A stretch of 64,000 nt of DNA, from contig JAYWVB010000026.1 in NCBI GenBank assembly GCA_039881045.1, positions 186,001-250,000 on the forward strand, read 5' to 3'. This document shows, in pieces, positions 50,506 through 61,737 of this stretch (the first letter of the stretch is position 1; each line of letters starts with the position of its first letter). Origin of the DNA: Chaetomium olivaceum. Taxonomy: Eukaryota > Ascomycota > Sordariomycetes > Sordariales > Chaetomiaceae. Both the position numbers and the translations under genes were made by a program. Below the pieces are notes generated by a model. It worked only from the letters and a program-made list of their open reading frames with translations. It ran no database searches and had not been told where the DNA came from.

Positions 50506-52190
50506 ATGGCCGCATCAACAACACTGTCGTCACGGCGGCGGTGGGATAGCGGGATCCCCCCGGTCCTCCAACCATTAGTACGCGCGTACTTGTTCGGGTA
50601 TGCGTATGCAATCGGTCCTCGACTGTTGACCCTTTTGCTGCAACACGCCGCCCGCTATCGACGCCGCAACAAACCAACGACTACAGCACACGAGCCACAG
50701 CCACAGACAAAGACACAGACAAAATCACAGGCACAATGTGATGAGCCGTTGCTGACAGCCCTCCGGCGTATTTTGCTGGCCCCTCTCGACAAGCAGAGCT
50801 TCCCTACCTTCTGCGCCGCCCTCATTGGCGGTACTACACTTCTTGAGGTATGTACTTATGTAGGCAACATGTCCCCTTGATGACACCGCACTGACTCGTA
50901 TATTCCCCCCTTTGCTAGCTTCCTTTAAGATCTCTATTTGAACGCCATGCCGGGACTATCCCTGACTTACTTCGAAAAAGGTAACAATCCACCCCGGTCA
51001 ATCTTCTTACTGCTGCATTGCTGACCAAGTTCACATATTCTTAGGCTCTCGCGATGGGTGGCCTCCTTCATCGCAGCTTGGATGAGCCTCAGGCTTTTGC
51101 AGTCTAAGCAGACTCCCAGTTTCACCGAAGTTACGCCAACAGAACCCGGAAAAGATGGACCCCCTCAAACCGTCGAGTACGCCGGGCGCACCCTGGACCT
51201 AACCCTCTTCGCCTTCACCCGTGCGCTGGACGTCGTGGTCGGCGAGCTCTGGCACCGGCGGCGCGCCCGCCGCGTAGCCGCGGGGAAGTGGACAACACTC
51301 GAACGCGCCGTCTCCCGCTTCACCGACCCGGCCGTGTTCGCCCTCTCCAGCGGCCTGGTCATGTGGACGTGGTTCTACCACCCACCACGGCTACCGCGCG
51401 CCTACAACAAGTGGATCTCGTCCGCGGCCGCCGTCGACCCACGCCTCATCGAGGCCCTCCGCCGCTGCCGCGACCGCACCCTACTCTACGGCCGTGACAC
51501 GGGCCAAGCCGACCTCCTCGGCGGCATGTGCGCCGACTACGGCTGGCCCGCCGCGTGGGGCGACCCGGCGCGCTCCGTGCCCTTCCCCTGCGAGATGGTG
51601 CACATGGGCTGCGGGCCCTCGTGCGAGTGGCACGCCCTATCCCGCTTCGCCCGTTCCTTCCGCTGGGCCATGACCTCCTACCTCCCTCTCTCCCTCCTCC
51701 TCGCCGTGCGCGGCGGCAGCGGCAGCCGCAACCGCAGCAACAACCCCACCACGCGCAAGACCGCGACCCTCGCCATCCTCCGCCGCATCGCCCTCTCGGC
51801 CTCGCGCTCCTCCGCCTTCCTCGCCGCCTTCATCACCCTCTTCTACTACGGCGTCTGCCTCGCCCGCACCCGCGCCGGCCCCCATTTGCTGGGTCACACC
51901 CCGGCCACCCGCCAGACCATCGACGGCGGCGTGTGCGTCGGCACGGGCTGCGTGCTCTGCGGCTGGAGCATTCTGCTCGAGAGCGCGTCGCGCCGCAAGG
52001 ACATGGCCCTGTTTTGGCTCCCCGCGCGCTGGCCACGCTGTTTCCGCGCCGCTACGCGCTGGACAAGCAGTGGCGCGAGACGGTGGTGTTTGCAGTCAGC
52101 ACCTCGGTGGTGATGACGTGTTTTAGGGAGGAGCCGAGGCGGGTAAGGGGGATGATGGGCGGGGTGTTGGGGTCGGTTTTTAGGGAATGA
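50506..52190 (+). CDS. TMEM135-like integral membrane protein, one frameshift
   Basis: Multi-spanning membrane protein related to TMEM135/PMP52-type proteins of peroxisomes and mitochondria. The function in fungi is unknown. Exons 50506-50847, 50919-50980 and 51045-52190 join through gtatgt..ctag and gtaaca..ttag. Blocks: FPTFCAALIGGTTLLE, ALSSGLVMWTWFYHPPRLPRAY, PFPCEMVHMGCGPSCEWHAL, SASRSSAFLAAFITLFYYGVCLARTR and GGVCVGTGCVLCGWSILLE. Odd: at 52011-52017 (gttttggctc) one base is missing. In the other frame the conserved ending APRALATLFPRRYALDKQWRE and VVFAVSTSVVMT continues to the stop at 52190. Adding one base gives 516 residues. Read as written, translation ends at 52113 with an unrelated tail. 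Confidence 0.85.
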
Positions 52191-52653
52191 ATATGGCTGG
52201 GTGGGTGCATGTGTGTGTGTGTATTGGGGTGGCGGTGGTGGTGGTGGTGGTGTAATGATAATTAGTGTATTTGTTTGTGGCGGGCTGTTTGTTTTGTTGT
52301 TGTTTGAGGCTTGTAGAGGTGCATGGCTCTGTGTACTGTGATAGAGGTAGCATGGAGCATTACAGTTTAAGGGCATAGGAGGGCTCATGTACTTTTAGAA
52401 TTCTCTTCCTCGGGGGCAACTTTTAGGGCTTTATGGACGGTTAGACTTGGGGATGCCGGCATCAGGACGGGTCGTGGACCAAAAGAAACGGGAGTCTATT
52501 ATTCCATCTATCACGCTCTAGACCCCATACCCCGTCCCCAAAGCACAACAATAACTCCCAACTCCAACCGGCGCCCGGTATCCTACCTCACCCCCTCCAA
52601 AAAACCAAACAGGTAAAACAAACAAACAAACAAACAAACAAGCAGAAAAGTCT
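52191..52653. other. Convergent 3' region with microsatellites
   Basis: Contains a GT run (about 52210-52221), a GGT run (about 52230-52251) and an AAAC run (about 52616-52642). No gene. Confidence 0.6.
52616..52642. repeat. Tetranucleotide microsatellite (AAAC)n, about 6 units
   Basis: Tandem aaac units immediately downstream of the carboxylesterase stop codon. Confidence 0.85.
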
Positions 52654-54856
52654 TTACAGCCTAGCCTCAACAGCCTTCTCGGCCCACTCCTTCCGCCCCA
52701 ACCCCTGGCTCAGCCCAATCCTCTCCCACCAGAACCGGCACGCCTTCCTCTCCAACTCGGTCATCTTCACCACCTTCGCCGGCAAGCCCGTACGCCACCC
52801 CCCGCCCATCTCATCATTGCCCTCCCCAAACACCATAATCTCCCCCTCTCCCTGCGCGTTCTCCTCCCCATTCCTATCAAACGGCGACACAAACGCCGGC
52901 CAGTCCACACCACCATCACCACCACCACCACCATCACCACCGCCTCTCCTCTCGCTGGGACCGCCCCCCTCGTTGGTGGGACCGCGTCTCTCGTTCGGAC
53001 TCGCCACGGCACTGGCCACAAAACTGGCCCACCGCCCGTGCATGTCATCGGCAACAGCGCGCATGCCGCGCCGGCCCCCCAGCTCATACATGTCGTGGGC
53101 GACGACGGGGGCCTCGTCGCCGTGGTTGGCCGAGTCGTGCGTGCCCGTCGCCGCGTAGCGGTACACATATACCGGCGCGCTCACGCTAGCCCTGTCACTG
53201 TCGCTGTTGCCGCCCCCCGCCGCGGCGGCGAGCGCCGCCGACATGTAATGCGCCGTCTGCAGCACGGGGCAGATGTAGGCGTAGTGGGAGTAGGCGGCGT
53301 CGAGGCGGGCCCACTGGAGGCCGGCGCCCTCGGGCACGAGGCGGTAGGGGCTGTCGCGCTGGGTGACGGGGTCCGGGTAGAGGGCCTCGAGGTCGTCGAG
53401 GTCGGCTGGGGTGAGGGAGGGGATCAGGGTCTGGAAGAAGGCGCGGAACTCGTCAGCGGTGTTGGAGTCGGCGGGGACGAACACGGTGCCTTCGTTGGTG
53501 TTGAAGCCGGTTATTATCGGGATGCGGAGGTGGGTGCCCGAGACCCAGGAGCTGATGGGGAGGGAGGGGATTATGGGGGGTGGTGGTGGTGGTGGTGGGT
53601 GATAGGTCGTTGGTTTGGCTCGAGTTGGCCAGGGTGTTGACGCCGTCGATTACGGGCTGGAAGGGCCACGTCACGCTGTTACAATACTTATCCCAGACGA
53701 CGTGGGAGGCTTGAATGATGGTTGAGAGGGGGACGTTGCGGAGGTGGTTGAAGATTTCGGATTCTGGAACGCCTTCGGCGCCGGCGGCAATGAGGAATTC
53801 GCGGAACTGGACGAGGTGGCGCGGGTGGGTAGGGTAAAAGACGGCGCGGGCGGTGGTGGCGCCGGACTCGAGGATTGCTTTGATAAAGGGGGGCTTGGCG
53901 GAGGAGCGGGCGTAGTACATAATGTGATGCCCGATCGAGTGTGCCCCTGCGCTGAGACCCATGATGGTCACGTTATCGGGGTCGCCGCCAAAGGCCTCGA
54001 TGTTGTCCTGGACCCAGCTCAGGAGCATCTGCTGGTCACGCAGCCCCAGGTTCAACAGCCCCTCTCGGGCGGTCACCGCCGACGGCAGGAAGCCCAGTGC
54101 GCCGACACGGTAGTTAAAGTTGACAGCCACCATGGGCGCTTCGGCCCAGGCGATGAAGCTGGCCATGTTCCGCTCAGTGCCATGGCCCTTGTTAAAACCG
54201 CCGCCGTGGACATAGACCACGACGGGTAGGCGCGGTCTCTTCTTCTTTGCGCTGTCCTCCGTTGCGCCGTCCCCGTTTGCGCCGTCCCCGTTTGCGCCGT
54301 CCCCGTTTGCGCCGTCCCCGTTTGCGCCGACCTCATTTGCGCCGTCCTCCCTCTTCTCATACCCCTCCGTCCTCCCATACGCCTCCATCCTCTCATACCC
54401 GTCGCCGTCGACCAGCCCTGCAGGTCGGTAGATGTTGGCGTTGAGACAGTTCTCGCTCATATTACTTGCCACCATCCCCTCGGCCGGGCATATCTTGCCC
54501 CATGCTACGGCATCAAAGGTCTCTGTAGACGCCGGCAGCGGCTGGGGCGGGCGGAAGCGGTTCTGGCCGCCCGCGTCCTGTGCATACGGCACCCCGCGGA
54601 AAGCCTCAATGGGCTTGGGGAAGCGATGCGAGTCCAGCAGGGTGGTGCCGATATAAGTGCCCTGGGGCAGGACGACGCGGGGGCGAGTGGCAGCCATGTC
54701 GTTGTTCAGCGGCGAACCAGAGAGTCGGCCAAGCCCATAACCGTGGGCGTAGAGGTAGAACCAGAGCAGCACCAAGACAACAAGGGCAGAGAGCCATGAC
54801 CAGCCCAGCATGGAGCGGCGGGAGGCCCGGCGCTTTATCTGGGCGACCCAGCCCAT
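52654..54856 (-). CDS. Membrane-anchored carboxylesterase (type B, alpha/beta hydrolase), one frameshift
   Basis: Type B carboxylesterase of unknown substrate. A single exon. The N-terminus is a signal anchor (basic KRRASRR then the hydrophobic segment at about residues 15-36), placing the catalytic domain outside the cytosol. Family motifs: FRGVPYAQ, SENCLNANIYRP, VVYVHGGGFNKGHG (oxyanion hole), NFNYRVGALGFL, LRDQQMLLSWVQDNIEAFGGDP and the nucleophile elbow GLSAGAHS. The likely catalytic His is in NHGDEAPVVAHD. Inserted between ENCLNANIY and VVVYVHGGG is a repeated GANGD segment coded by a 15-bp tandem repeat. Odd: a G6 run at 53575-53580 has one base too many. Removing it joins the two halves at PIIPSLPISSWVSGTHL and gives 733 residues. 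Confidence 0.9.
54252..54348. repeat. 15-bp coding tandem repeat in the carboxylesterase gene
   Basis: Unit gtccccgtttgcgcc on the plus strand is repeated about four times exactly, with degenerate copies at both ends. It codes for repeated GANGD in the esterase. Confidence 0.85.
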
Positions 54857-56453
54857 GGATGCTGCGAAAGGGCGAAGCGGAGGCGGCGCGCCGAAGAGCC
54901 GGGATTGGCCGTCCTTGTCTTGTCACCCGACAGCACCACACCACGGTCAGCAGAGCTAGGTACTGTAACTAACTAGGTACTGTACTGTAGCTGCAAGCCT
55001 CCGACGGTCCCCAGAGAGATCCACCGGAATTGCGGAGGAGATCTTGGCGCGCCTCAGTATGCTTGGCCGGCTATAATCTGCCGTCCATTTGCCATATTGA
55101 ATCGGGGAACTCCCTAACTAGTTAGTGTTGCAGTGCCGGAGTGAGGAGTCGAAAAGCGGAAAGGGTAGCTGCTGCTGCTGGCTGACGGTTTCCGGTCGGG
55201 TGAGGGCGCGAAAACAGCCGGGAAACAAAACTGCGGAAGGCTGCGGGAGAGGGCGCGAAACAGCAAGCGACGCGGTGGGTACAGCATATATTAGGGGCAA
55301 CGATGGGGGCGGTTTGGTTGAAGGTGCAATCCCAAAATCCTTCAAATGTCAAATGGTTCGTTACGAGGTCCGGAAGCTCTGGAAGCTCTGGACGCGTGTG
55401 CGGTTGGGGGCCAAAGAAAAGAGAAAGGAAGTCGCACATGCATCAACTCGTATCGAGCACGCGGGAAGCAGCATCAGACTAGTTAAACGAAGCATGGCAG
55501 CGGGTTTCCCAACTCAACTTTTAACAAATTTCCTGGGACAGTGGACGACCCCCATTCGTGTTCCACAGTTGGTTCTTGTGTGCAGATCCACGTTTTCGCA
55601 GGTTGAACTCGGAGAAGCGGGACTCGGCAAAGGCTATTTTGACCCTAACCCTGGGTAAGTAGAGAGAGAAAAGGAGTGAAAAGGAAACACGCAGGAGAAG
55701 GTCACAATAACTACCTATGGAAGCCGGAAACCTACTGTGTACTGCATAACCATGCCTCAATTCCTCAAGCCACTAGTCCCGTGACACAAAGTCTAGTGAC
55801 ACAAAGTCTAGTGACACAACGAGGCTGTCTTCCTAATAAACAAATAATAGCAATGTCGCACCGACAGGCTAACTAACACTAAACTCCTGCCCAACCCGGT
55901 ATCCCATCCCCTAGTTAACGAGGGCGCCATCACCCCGAGCGCATATACGCCCTGGATCCAAACAGCCCCGTCCAAATAAATAACAGAATGCCAAACGGCC
56001 AGAAAAAGAAGCCGCATAACCTAGCAGACAAACTCCAAAAACACACAATCGCCATGCAGCGCGCCCAGTCCAATCCGTCAGAGCCACCCTTCTCGAAACC
56101 CTTCCTACCATTAAGGTAGGAAGGATGATGATCGAGTAAGGGAGTTACTGACGGAGGATGTTGGTTGATCTCCCTTGGCAAGGCCCTCATCCCCCGACAT
56201 TCCCAAAGCGAGACCAGGACTCCGAACGCTCCCAGCCATGCACAGCCTTGAACAGCCATCTAGCACCGCTCAACCTCCAACCCAACCCCAAACCCGACAA
56301 CACGCCCCTCACAATGCGCCTTTCCCATCAACCAGCCCAGCCACCTGACCCCAGCCCCCTCTCCTTACCACCTCTCCTTACCACCTCTCCTCACCACCTC
56401 ACCTCACCACCTCACCTCGCACAACCCCACCTCAACAACCCCCCTCAACAAAC
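54857..56453. other. Intergenic region of 1.6 kb
   Basis: Upstream region of the carboxylesterase gene and the 3' region of the coiled-coil gene. A ctaggtactgta-type repeat is at 54955-54991. A gtctagtgacacaaa direct repeat (about three units) is at about 55780-55818. A minus-strand frame near 55930-56259 has two hydrophobic stretches but no recognisable family, and I do not call it. Confidence 0.5.
55780..55818. repeat. Direct repeat, cccgtgacacaaagtctagtgacacaaag type
   Basis: Three adjacent copies of a 15-bp unit (gtgacacaaagtcta), the last diverged, in an intergenic region. Confidence 0.75.
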
Positions 56454-58614
56454 TCAACCCCAAACCCTCCCCTCAACACCAACAACCATCCACCTCCCCC
56501 TCCTACACAGCAACAGCAGCAGCAGCAGCAGCCTCCGCCTCCGCCTCCACCACCTCCCTCCTCCGCCTCCTCTCCTCCCCTCCCTTTCCTTCTTAACCCT
56601 CTGCTTCTCCGCCCACGCGCGACTCAGCTCGCGACTCCGCTCGGCGGCCCGCTCCCTGGCCTCACGCGCAGCCCGCTCCCGTTCCTTCTTCTCGCGCTCG
56701 CGCTCCGCGGCATACGAGTTATCGCGCGCAAACACCTCCTTGCCGCGCTGTTTCTGCTGCGCCGCCTCGCCCGCGCTGAGCTTGCTGGTGGTGCTGGTGC
56801 TGTTGTTGCTGCTGCGCGAGTGGATGCTAGCCGCCGTCGAGGTGGATGCTGCGCGGGTGAGGGTTGTTGGGGGGGTGTTGGTGGAGGAGAGGTGCGGGTC
56901 GGGGTTGCGGCCGCGGGTGGGGAGCGTTGCGGCGGAGGAGGAGGACGGGGTGGTTGTTGTTGTTGTTGTTGTTGTGGAGGGGTTGGGTTTGAAGGAGCCG
57001 AAGTAGGTGGACTGACGCTTCTTGGCTACGGGCGTGACTGTTGTTGTGCCAGAGTCGGCTGAGCTTTCGGTCGCGCGGGACTTTTGGCGTGCCAGGCTGG
57101 CGAGGGTCTCGCGCGGTACCGAGTTGGGCACGAGGCTGGCGCGGATGGGCCGGGCTTTGAACTCGCGCCGCTTGCGCTCCTCCTCTTCCTGGGCGCGGAG
57201 CTTGGCCTCGCGCTCCTCGCGCTTCTTGCGGGAGATGGCCTCGCCGGGGAGTTCAAAGGTCGGCCGGGTGGGCGCCTTGGCCGACTTGAAGTGCGGTTTC
57301 GAAGGCGAGTACGCAGCTGCCAGGGCGGCGGCTTGCTCTGGTGAGATCTGCTGGGACATGCGCTGCTCGCGCTGCTCCTTCAGGCGACGGGCCACGGCCT
57401 CGCCCGGCAGTTCGAATGTCGATACCGTCGGAGCTCTACCAGACTTGGCAAGCGGCTTCGGCGGGAGGAGGCTTGTGGGACGGGCCACCTTTCGTGCAGA
57501 CGAGGCGGTCGGCTTCTCATCCTCCTTAGTCGATGTCGGCTTGCGCACCGAAGAGCTGCGCTCCACCGTCTTGCTGCGGGTAGAGGCTGGTGCCCGAACC
57601 GAGGCGGCTCGCTTTAACGGCGTCGACTGTGCGCTCGTCGGCCTGAAAGTAGGCGCGGCGGCTTCGGGAGAAAGCATTCGCTCCAGGCGGGCGACCTGGG
57701 AGAGTGCCTCGATCTCTTCTTCGAGCTTGTCTAAGGCTTCGACTGAATCCTCGATCCGCGACAGTGGTCGGGAACGGTGACCATCACGATCGACGCCAAT
57801 TTCGTTGACTTCGACGACCAGCCCTGGGCTCTTGGGCACATCCAGACGTTCGTAGTGGCGCCCAGCCATGGGCGCATCTCCTAGGCGGAGCTGATCCGCA
57901 GCTGCTACTTCCATGGTATCAAACACAGGTGGCCGGCTAATAATAAATTCTTCTTCGGCTTTGACGCGGGTGGCTAATAAGGTATACAAGTTAGTCGACT
58001 GGCCCCCTTCGGGCGCACCAGACGGCGGCCCGCGGTTGACAAGGTTGCATCCAAAGTACAGCGTCTTTTCGCCCCGGCGCAGGTCCGCGTCGCCGTGAGC
58101 ATCGCCGCGCGGTCTGCGCCCTGTGGCGGCAGTTTTGACGGGGACTGAAAGTAACCACTCGAACTGACCTTCCTGGTGCCTCGACAATTGCTCCTTGGTG
58201 CTGGGAAGTTGCCGGCTAGCCAAAGCAAGCGGATTGTTATTCTCAAAGTCTGAAACACCGTCAACGTCAGCGCATAACGCAATAGGTTTCCGAGTTTAAG
58301 ACAGTTATGTACATACCTTCTGCGTGAGACTTGTCACAAGGAGTATCCCTGGTGTTGGGTGCTGCCGATGGAACTCGCGGGACAGCTTCCACAGCGGGAC
58401 GCGATATGTTCTCCTTGTCGTTATTATTGATGTGGAAATTGTCTAGTCGACGAGCCAGGGACTCAATGCTGGTCCTGCGCCTGACGTTCTGGATGTTGTT
58501 GAGTGGCAGTTCGCCAAGAGCCGATGTGGTTGTGTCGCAAGGGGTATCTTTGTGGGAGTGGTCGTCGTGGATGTCAAGCTCGACGCACGGCCGAGGTCGC
58601 GAAGTGGTTGCCAT
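56454..58614 (-). CDS. Coiled-coil protein with repeated ELPGEA motifs, possible TPX2-like
   Basis: No catalytic domain. Exons 58614-58317 and 58249-56454 join through gtatgt..tcag. The N-terminus has SIESLARRLDNFHINNNDKENI. The second half holds a motif seen twice, FELPGEAVARRLKEQREQRMSQ and FELPGEAISRKKREEREAKLR. The second copy leads into EEERKRREFKARPIRASLVP, which resembles the KARP-type motif of TPX2 microtubule proteins. A long charged helix follows (AAEREREKKERERAAREAR). A role at microtubules or spindle is inference. Odd: the last 45 or so residues read as Gly/Trp/Arg/Leu repeats. In another frame the same DNA gives REVVEAEAEAAAAAAVAV and a stop at 56513, so an indel in the cct-rich run at about 56555-56586 is likely. 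Confidence 0.75.
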
Positions 58615-59997
58615 GTCTCTTTAATACTACCACCGGTAGCCCCCGAAATAAGCCCAGTCTGGCCAACTCTCCGTGATGTGGGGGACCAGGGAGGGGGGGA
58701 TCGAAATGCAATTTCGCGAAAAGAAACACGCGATTGGCCAACACCTGGAATGAGGGGTGTTTGATCCTCAGGCTGGACGGCTCTGAGATCTGGGGGATAT
58801 CTGATCAGAAAAGAAGCTCGGTCGCGATGACGATCAATGATGCTTGTTAGCAATTGGATGCGTGAAGCAGATAACTACACAATATGTGTGGGAAGCACCA
58901 GGACAACAACCGAGGGTGGCGGATTGGGGGGTAATAAGAGGGTTGCATTGTTTACTTTCCCGCATCCTGGGCCAAGAAGGCATCGCCTGCCATCGCCCGC
59001 GCAACTTCCGCGGCAACCAGGCTACATTGCTGTCTCACCTTCCGGGTCACCACCGAGACCAACAAGCCTCCGTCTCAGTTTCCTCCCAACTTGTCTGTCC
59101 TGCCCCTCAAAGTTCTGTTCTGTTCCAGAAGCAAGGTAAGTGCTGTCGACTTCGACGCGGCTTCCCGAGTGTCCTCCTGGGACGCGTGAGGCGGTTAATT
59201 AATCTGCTGCGCCGGACAAGATTGGTGGCCAAAGAACGCGACGCGATGAGAGGGGGAGGCACAGCATGCTCTGCAGGAAAACGAGGACATCCTCAACTCC
59301 AACCCTAACCCTAAATAGCCCTCGCTTATACGACAGGGAAGACCTTCGCTGCTTCGGTGATGAACAAAACACAGCATCAACAATTGGCCGCACATAAACA
59401 CGGACAAAACACCTCTAGTTTCTACAATACAAAGCTATCCGCACATAGGCGTTCTGGTCACCTAGAAATCTAGGTACTATCTTCAGAATACTCTACCCAA
59501 CCAAGTTGCCCAAGCCTCAACTAGAGACTACGCCGATTGTAAATCAGTTAGTTAGTTATATAAAATCGATTTTAGTCTTATCTAACGCGTTTTTAGCACT
59601 TCTGGCGTATATCTCCGGTCTTGCTTCCCCCCTCTCGCCCTGCTAGTTACATCTCCTTGACGTCCATCTTAAGCAATCCAAACAGGCGTCATTCCGGTTG
59701 ATTAGAGAATACTTCAAACTTCTACCTAAGTTTCCCGGTCTTGGGCGGAGAAGTATTTTTGCAAGGTTGGTATCAAGATGAGTAAGTGGTACTAGAGATT
59801 AATACCTGATGATATCAAAAGAAACGGTGGAATCAAACTGAGATGAACGGGTATTCATTACGATGAAGAGGCCTACAGAGATTATTTGGAATAGAAGACA
59901 TTATTTTGGCGGGTTTGGACATACTTATTGGAGCCGAAGCCCTACCTATCTATGCAAAGTCGTAGAAGGGGGATGAAGAGAGTCCAAAATGTGATGC
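58615..59997. other. Intergenic region with telomere-like repeat and AT-rich stretch
   Basis: The left part is the promoter of the coiled-coil gene. At 59301-59314 there are just over two telomere-type units (aaccctaaccctaa). From about 59380 to 59990 the DNA is AT-rich compared with the rest, with no open frame of interest. A plus-strand frame at 58844-59308 is unrecognised. Confidence 0.5.
59301..59314. repeat. Interstitial telomere-like repeat
   Basis: Sequence aaccctaaccctaa equals just over two fungal telomere units (TTAGGG on the minus strand). It may equally be a telobox-type regulatory site. Confidence 0.6.
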
Positions 59998-60882
59998 CTA
60001 GGTAAGGTATGTACATGTACCTGCATACTTATCCCTACCAATGGGACGGACCCAGAAGTCCGGTGTTTCTTTGCCCACCTGCCACTCAACAACCTGCTCA
60101 CCCTTTACGCCAGGCTTCAACACCTCAAATATGTGCTGAATCCTCGCACGCCTCATGATCCTCGCAAACCCGGACTTGGCGGAAGGGTACACCCAGTTGG
60201 TGACCCTTTTCCCCGTCCCCTGGCTCGTACTCGGCCCCGGCGCTGGAATACTAGGCTTGTCTTCATCCCAGATATTCTCCACACGCCGGACCTGCTTTCG
60301 GTCCAGGACAGCCGCGCACCTGGCGCAAGCGGGCTTCGAGATTCCTATCACCACGATATGCAGTTTCTCCTGCTTGGCATACCGCAGAATCTGCATCTCG
60401 GCGTGCAGCGCGGCATTCTCCTGCGGCGTTTGCGGGCGCACCGCGGGCACAAGATTGATAATGTTGGCCTCCCGTGTCGCAGGAAACGTTTCGGTCATAC
60501 GCTGAATAGCGGCCTCGTGGCGGCGGTCGTAGAAGCCAAACTCGGCTGGGTCCGGGGCGGCGTTGTTGCCACCGCCCCTGCCGCCCTTGCGGATGCCCTG
60601 CTCGGTGCGTTTCTTGAGGTTGGCCGTGACGAGAATGTCGCCGGTGCTGGTCATAGCCACCGCCGTAGTATCGGTGGTCACTTCCTTGGCACATTTCTTG
60701 TACCAGGAGTCCAATTCCTTCTGTATCCGTTCCCCGACGGTGGAGGGGGGCCCTTTCGTGGGATTTGACGTGATCTCCTTCACCACGCTGGCTATTATGG
60801 CGCCGTGGTCGATCATCCAAAATTCCATGTGTAGATGAAGTGCGATCTCCTTGACTAGCTGTCTCTTGGATTCGAGGCTCAT
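59998..60882 (-). CDS. Cytidine-deaminase-fold protein of the toxin-like deaminase group
   Basis: Single exon, 294 residues, no frame error. The N-terminal 100 residues are helical and unrecognised. From about residue 75 there is a strand VAMTSTGDILVTANL. The zinc motifs are HAEMQ at about residue 163, which supplies a zinc-binding His and the catalytic Glu, and KPACARC at about residue 187, which supplies two Cys. This H-A-E ... P-x-C-x-x-C arrangement is that of the deaminase superfamily. The spacing, and the strand VVIGISKPACARCAAVL, are most like the deaminases carried by bacterial polymorphic toxins and their eukaryotic offshoots rather than like nucleoside or tRNA deaminases. The substrate is unknown. 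The gene has its own promoter and no signal peptide. It could be a domesticated enzyme or a conflict effector. Confidence 0.72.
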   Translation of the reverse strand: MSLESKRQLVKEIALHLHMEFWMIDHGAIIASVVKEITSNPTKGPPSTVGERIQKELDSWYKKCAKEVTTDTTAVAMTSTGDILVTANLKKRTEQGIRKGGRGGGNNAAPDPAEFGFYDRRHEAAIQRMTETFPATREANIINLVPAVRPQTPQENAALHAEMQILRYAKQEKLHIVVIGISKPACARCAAVLDRKQVRRVENIWDEDKPSIPAPGPSTSQGTGKRVTNWVYPSAKSGFARIMRRARIQHIFEVLKPGVKGEQVVEWQVGKETPDFWVRPIGRDKYAGTCTYLT

Positions 60883-61737
60883 GGTTGGTAACTTGATTCT
60901 GATGAAACTGGAGAGGATTGTGATGAGAAAACGGCTGAGTCAAGCGATTGTTTCAGGGTGGCATGGGAATGTTAATAGATGTGTTGATACATGTAGGCCA
61001 CCTACCTGGGTACCTAACTAACCTACCCACCCACCTACCTACCTACCTACTCGTCTAGGTACATAGATAAGTAGGTAGCCAAGTCTCTAGGTAGATAAGG
61101 CATCTAAATTAATGTTGCTAGTGGCCGCGTTTGCCGATGAGATACAGGCCGAAGGACCTCAACGCGCGGCCTTCAAAGACTAACCACTGGGGAGGCAGGA
61201 AACAGCCAAACAATGGTGTTCCGACGCCCAAACCGTGATGATCATTCATTTGACTCCCCGCCTGGGGGCTGGAAGGTCCTGTCCGGGTGCCTAACGTTGG
61301 GCCCCTTCGCAGACTCTGATTCTGTACGATAAAGAACCTGCGTTTTTAACTCGCCGCAACTCATGGAGTGCATACTCCAAAACCCCGCCAATTGTCCAAT
61401 TCGGCAGTCACTCTCTGAGACATGGCGCGCTTGTCCCTAGCTGGGTTATGCCGATCCACTCCAGTCGAGCGAAGCAGCAATAAAGAGGGTGTTTGAATGG
61501 TGGTGTCTGTCGGCTTACCCAACGGTAAAGGAGTCCACTGTAGCTTCATGCCCAACATTAGCCTGCAGATGTCCATTTTCCTCATGCAGCTCGGCCCGCC
61601 AAGAGGTCTCTCGCATTGTATCGGACGGGGTAGTTAAGCGGAAAGACACGAGGTGGATTGCATTGTGGTGTTGAGATGGCGGTTGGCGTGAATCACGGAA
61701 AGAGAATAACATAAATATACTCGCACACTTCGGCCAC
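60883..61737. other. Divergent intergenic region with cctacc/aggtag microsatellite
   Basis: Contains a (cctac)/(taggta) rich tract at 61001-61100, including four tandem ctac units at about 61033-61050. Promoters of both flanking accessory genes must lie here. No gene supported. Confidence 0.55.
61001..61100. repeat. Microsatellite and taggtac-rich tract
   Basis: Tandem ctac units followed by inverted-looking aggtag units. The two halves are partly complementary, so the tract may fold. Confidence 0.75.

Noticed and set aside
55930..56259. Minus-strand frame with two hydrophobic stretches
   Set aside because: It could be a small membrane protein, but no family match, splice chain or start context supports it.
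58844..59308. Plus-strand frame of 154 codons
   Set aside because: It lies in the promoter of the coiled-coil gene with no recognisable content.
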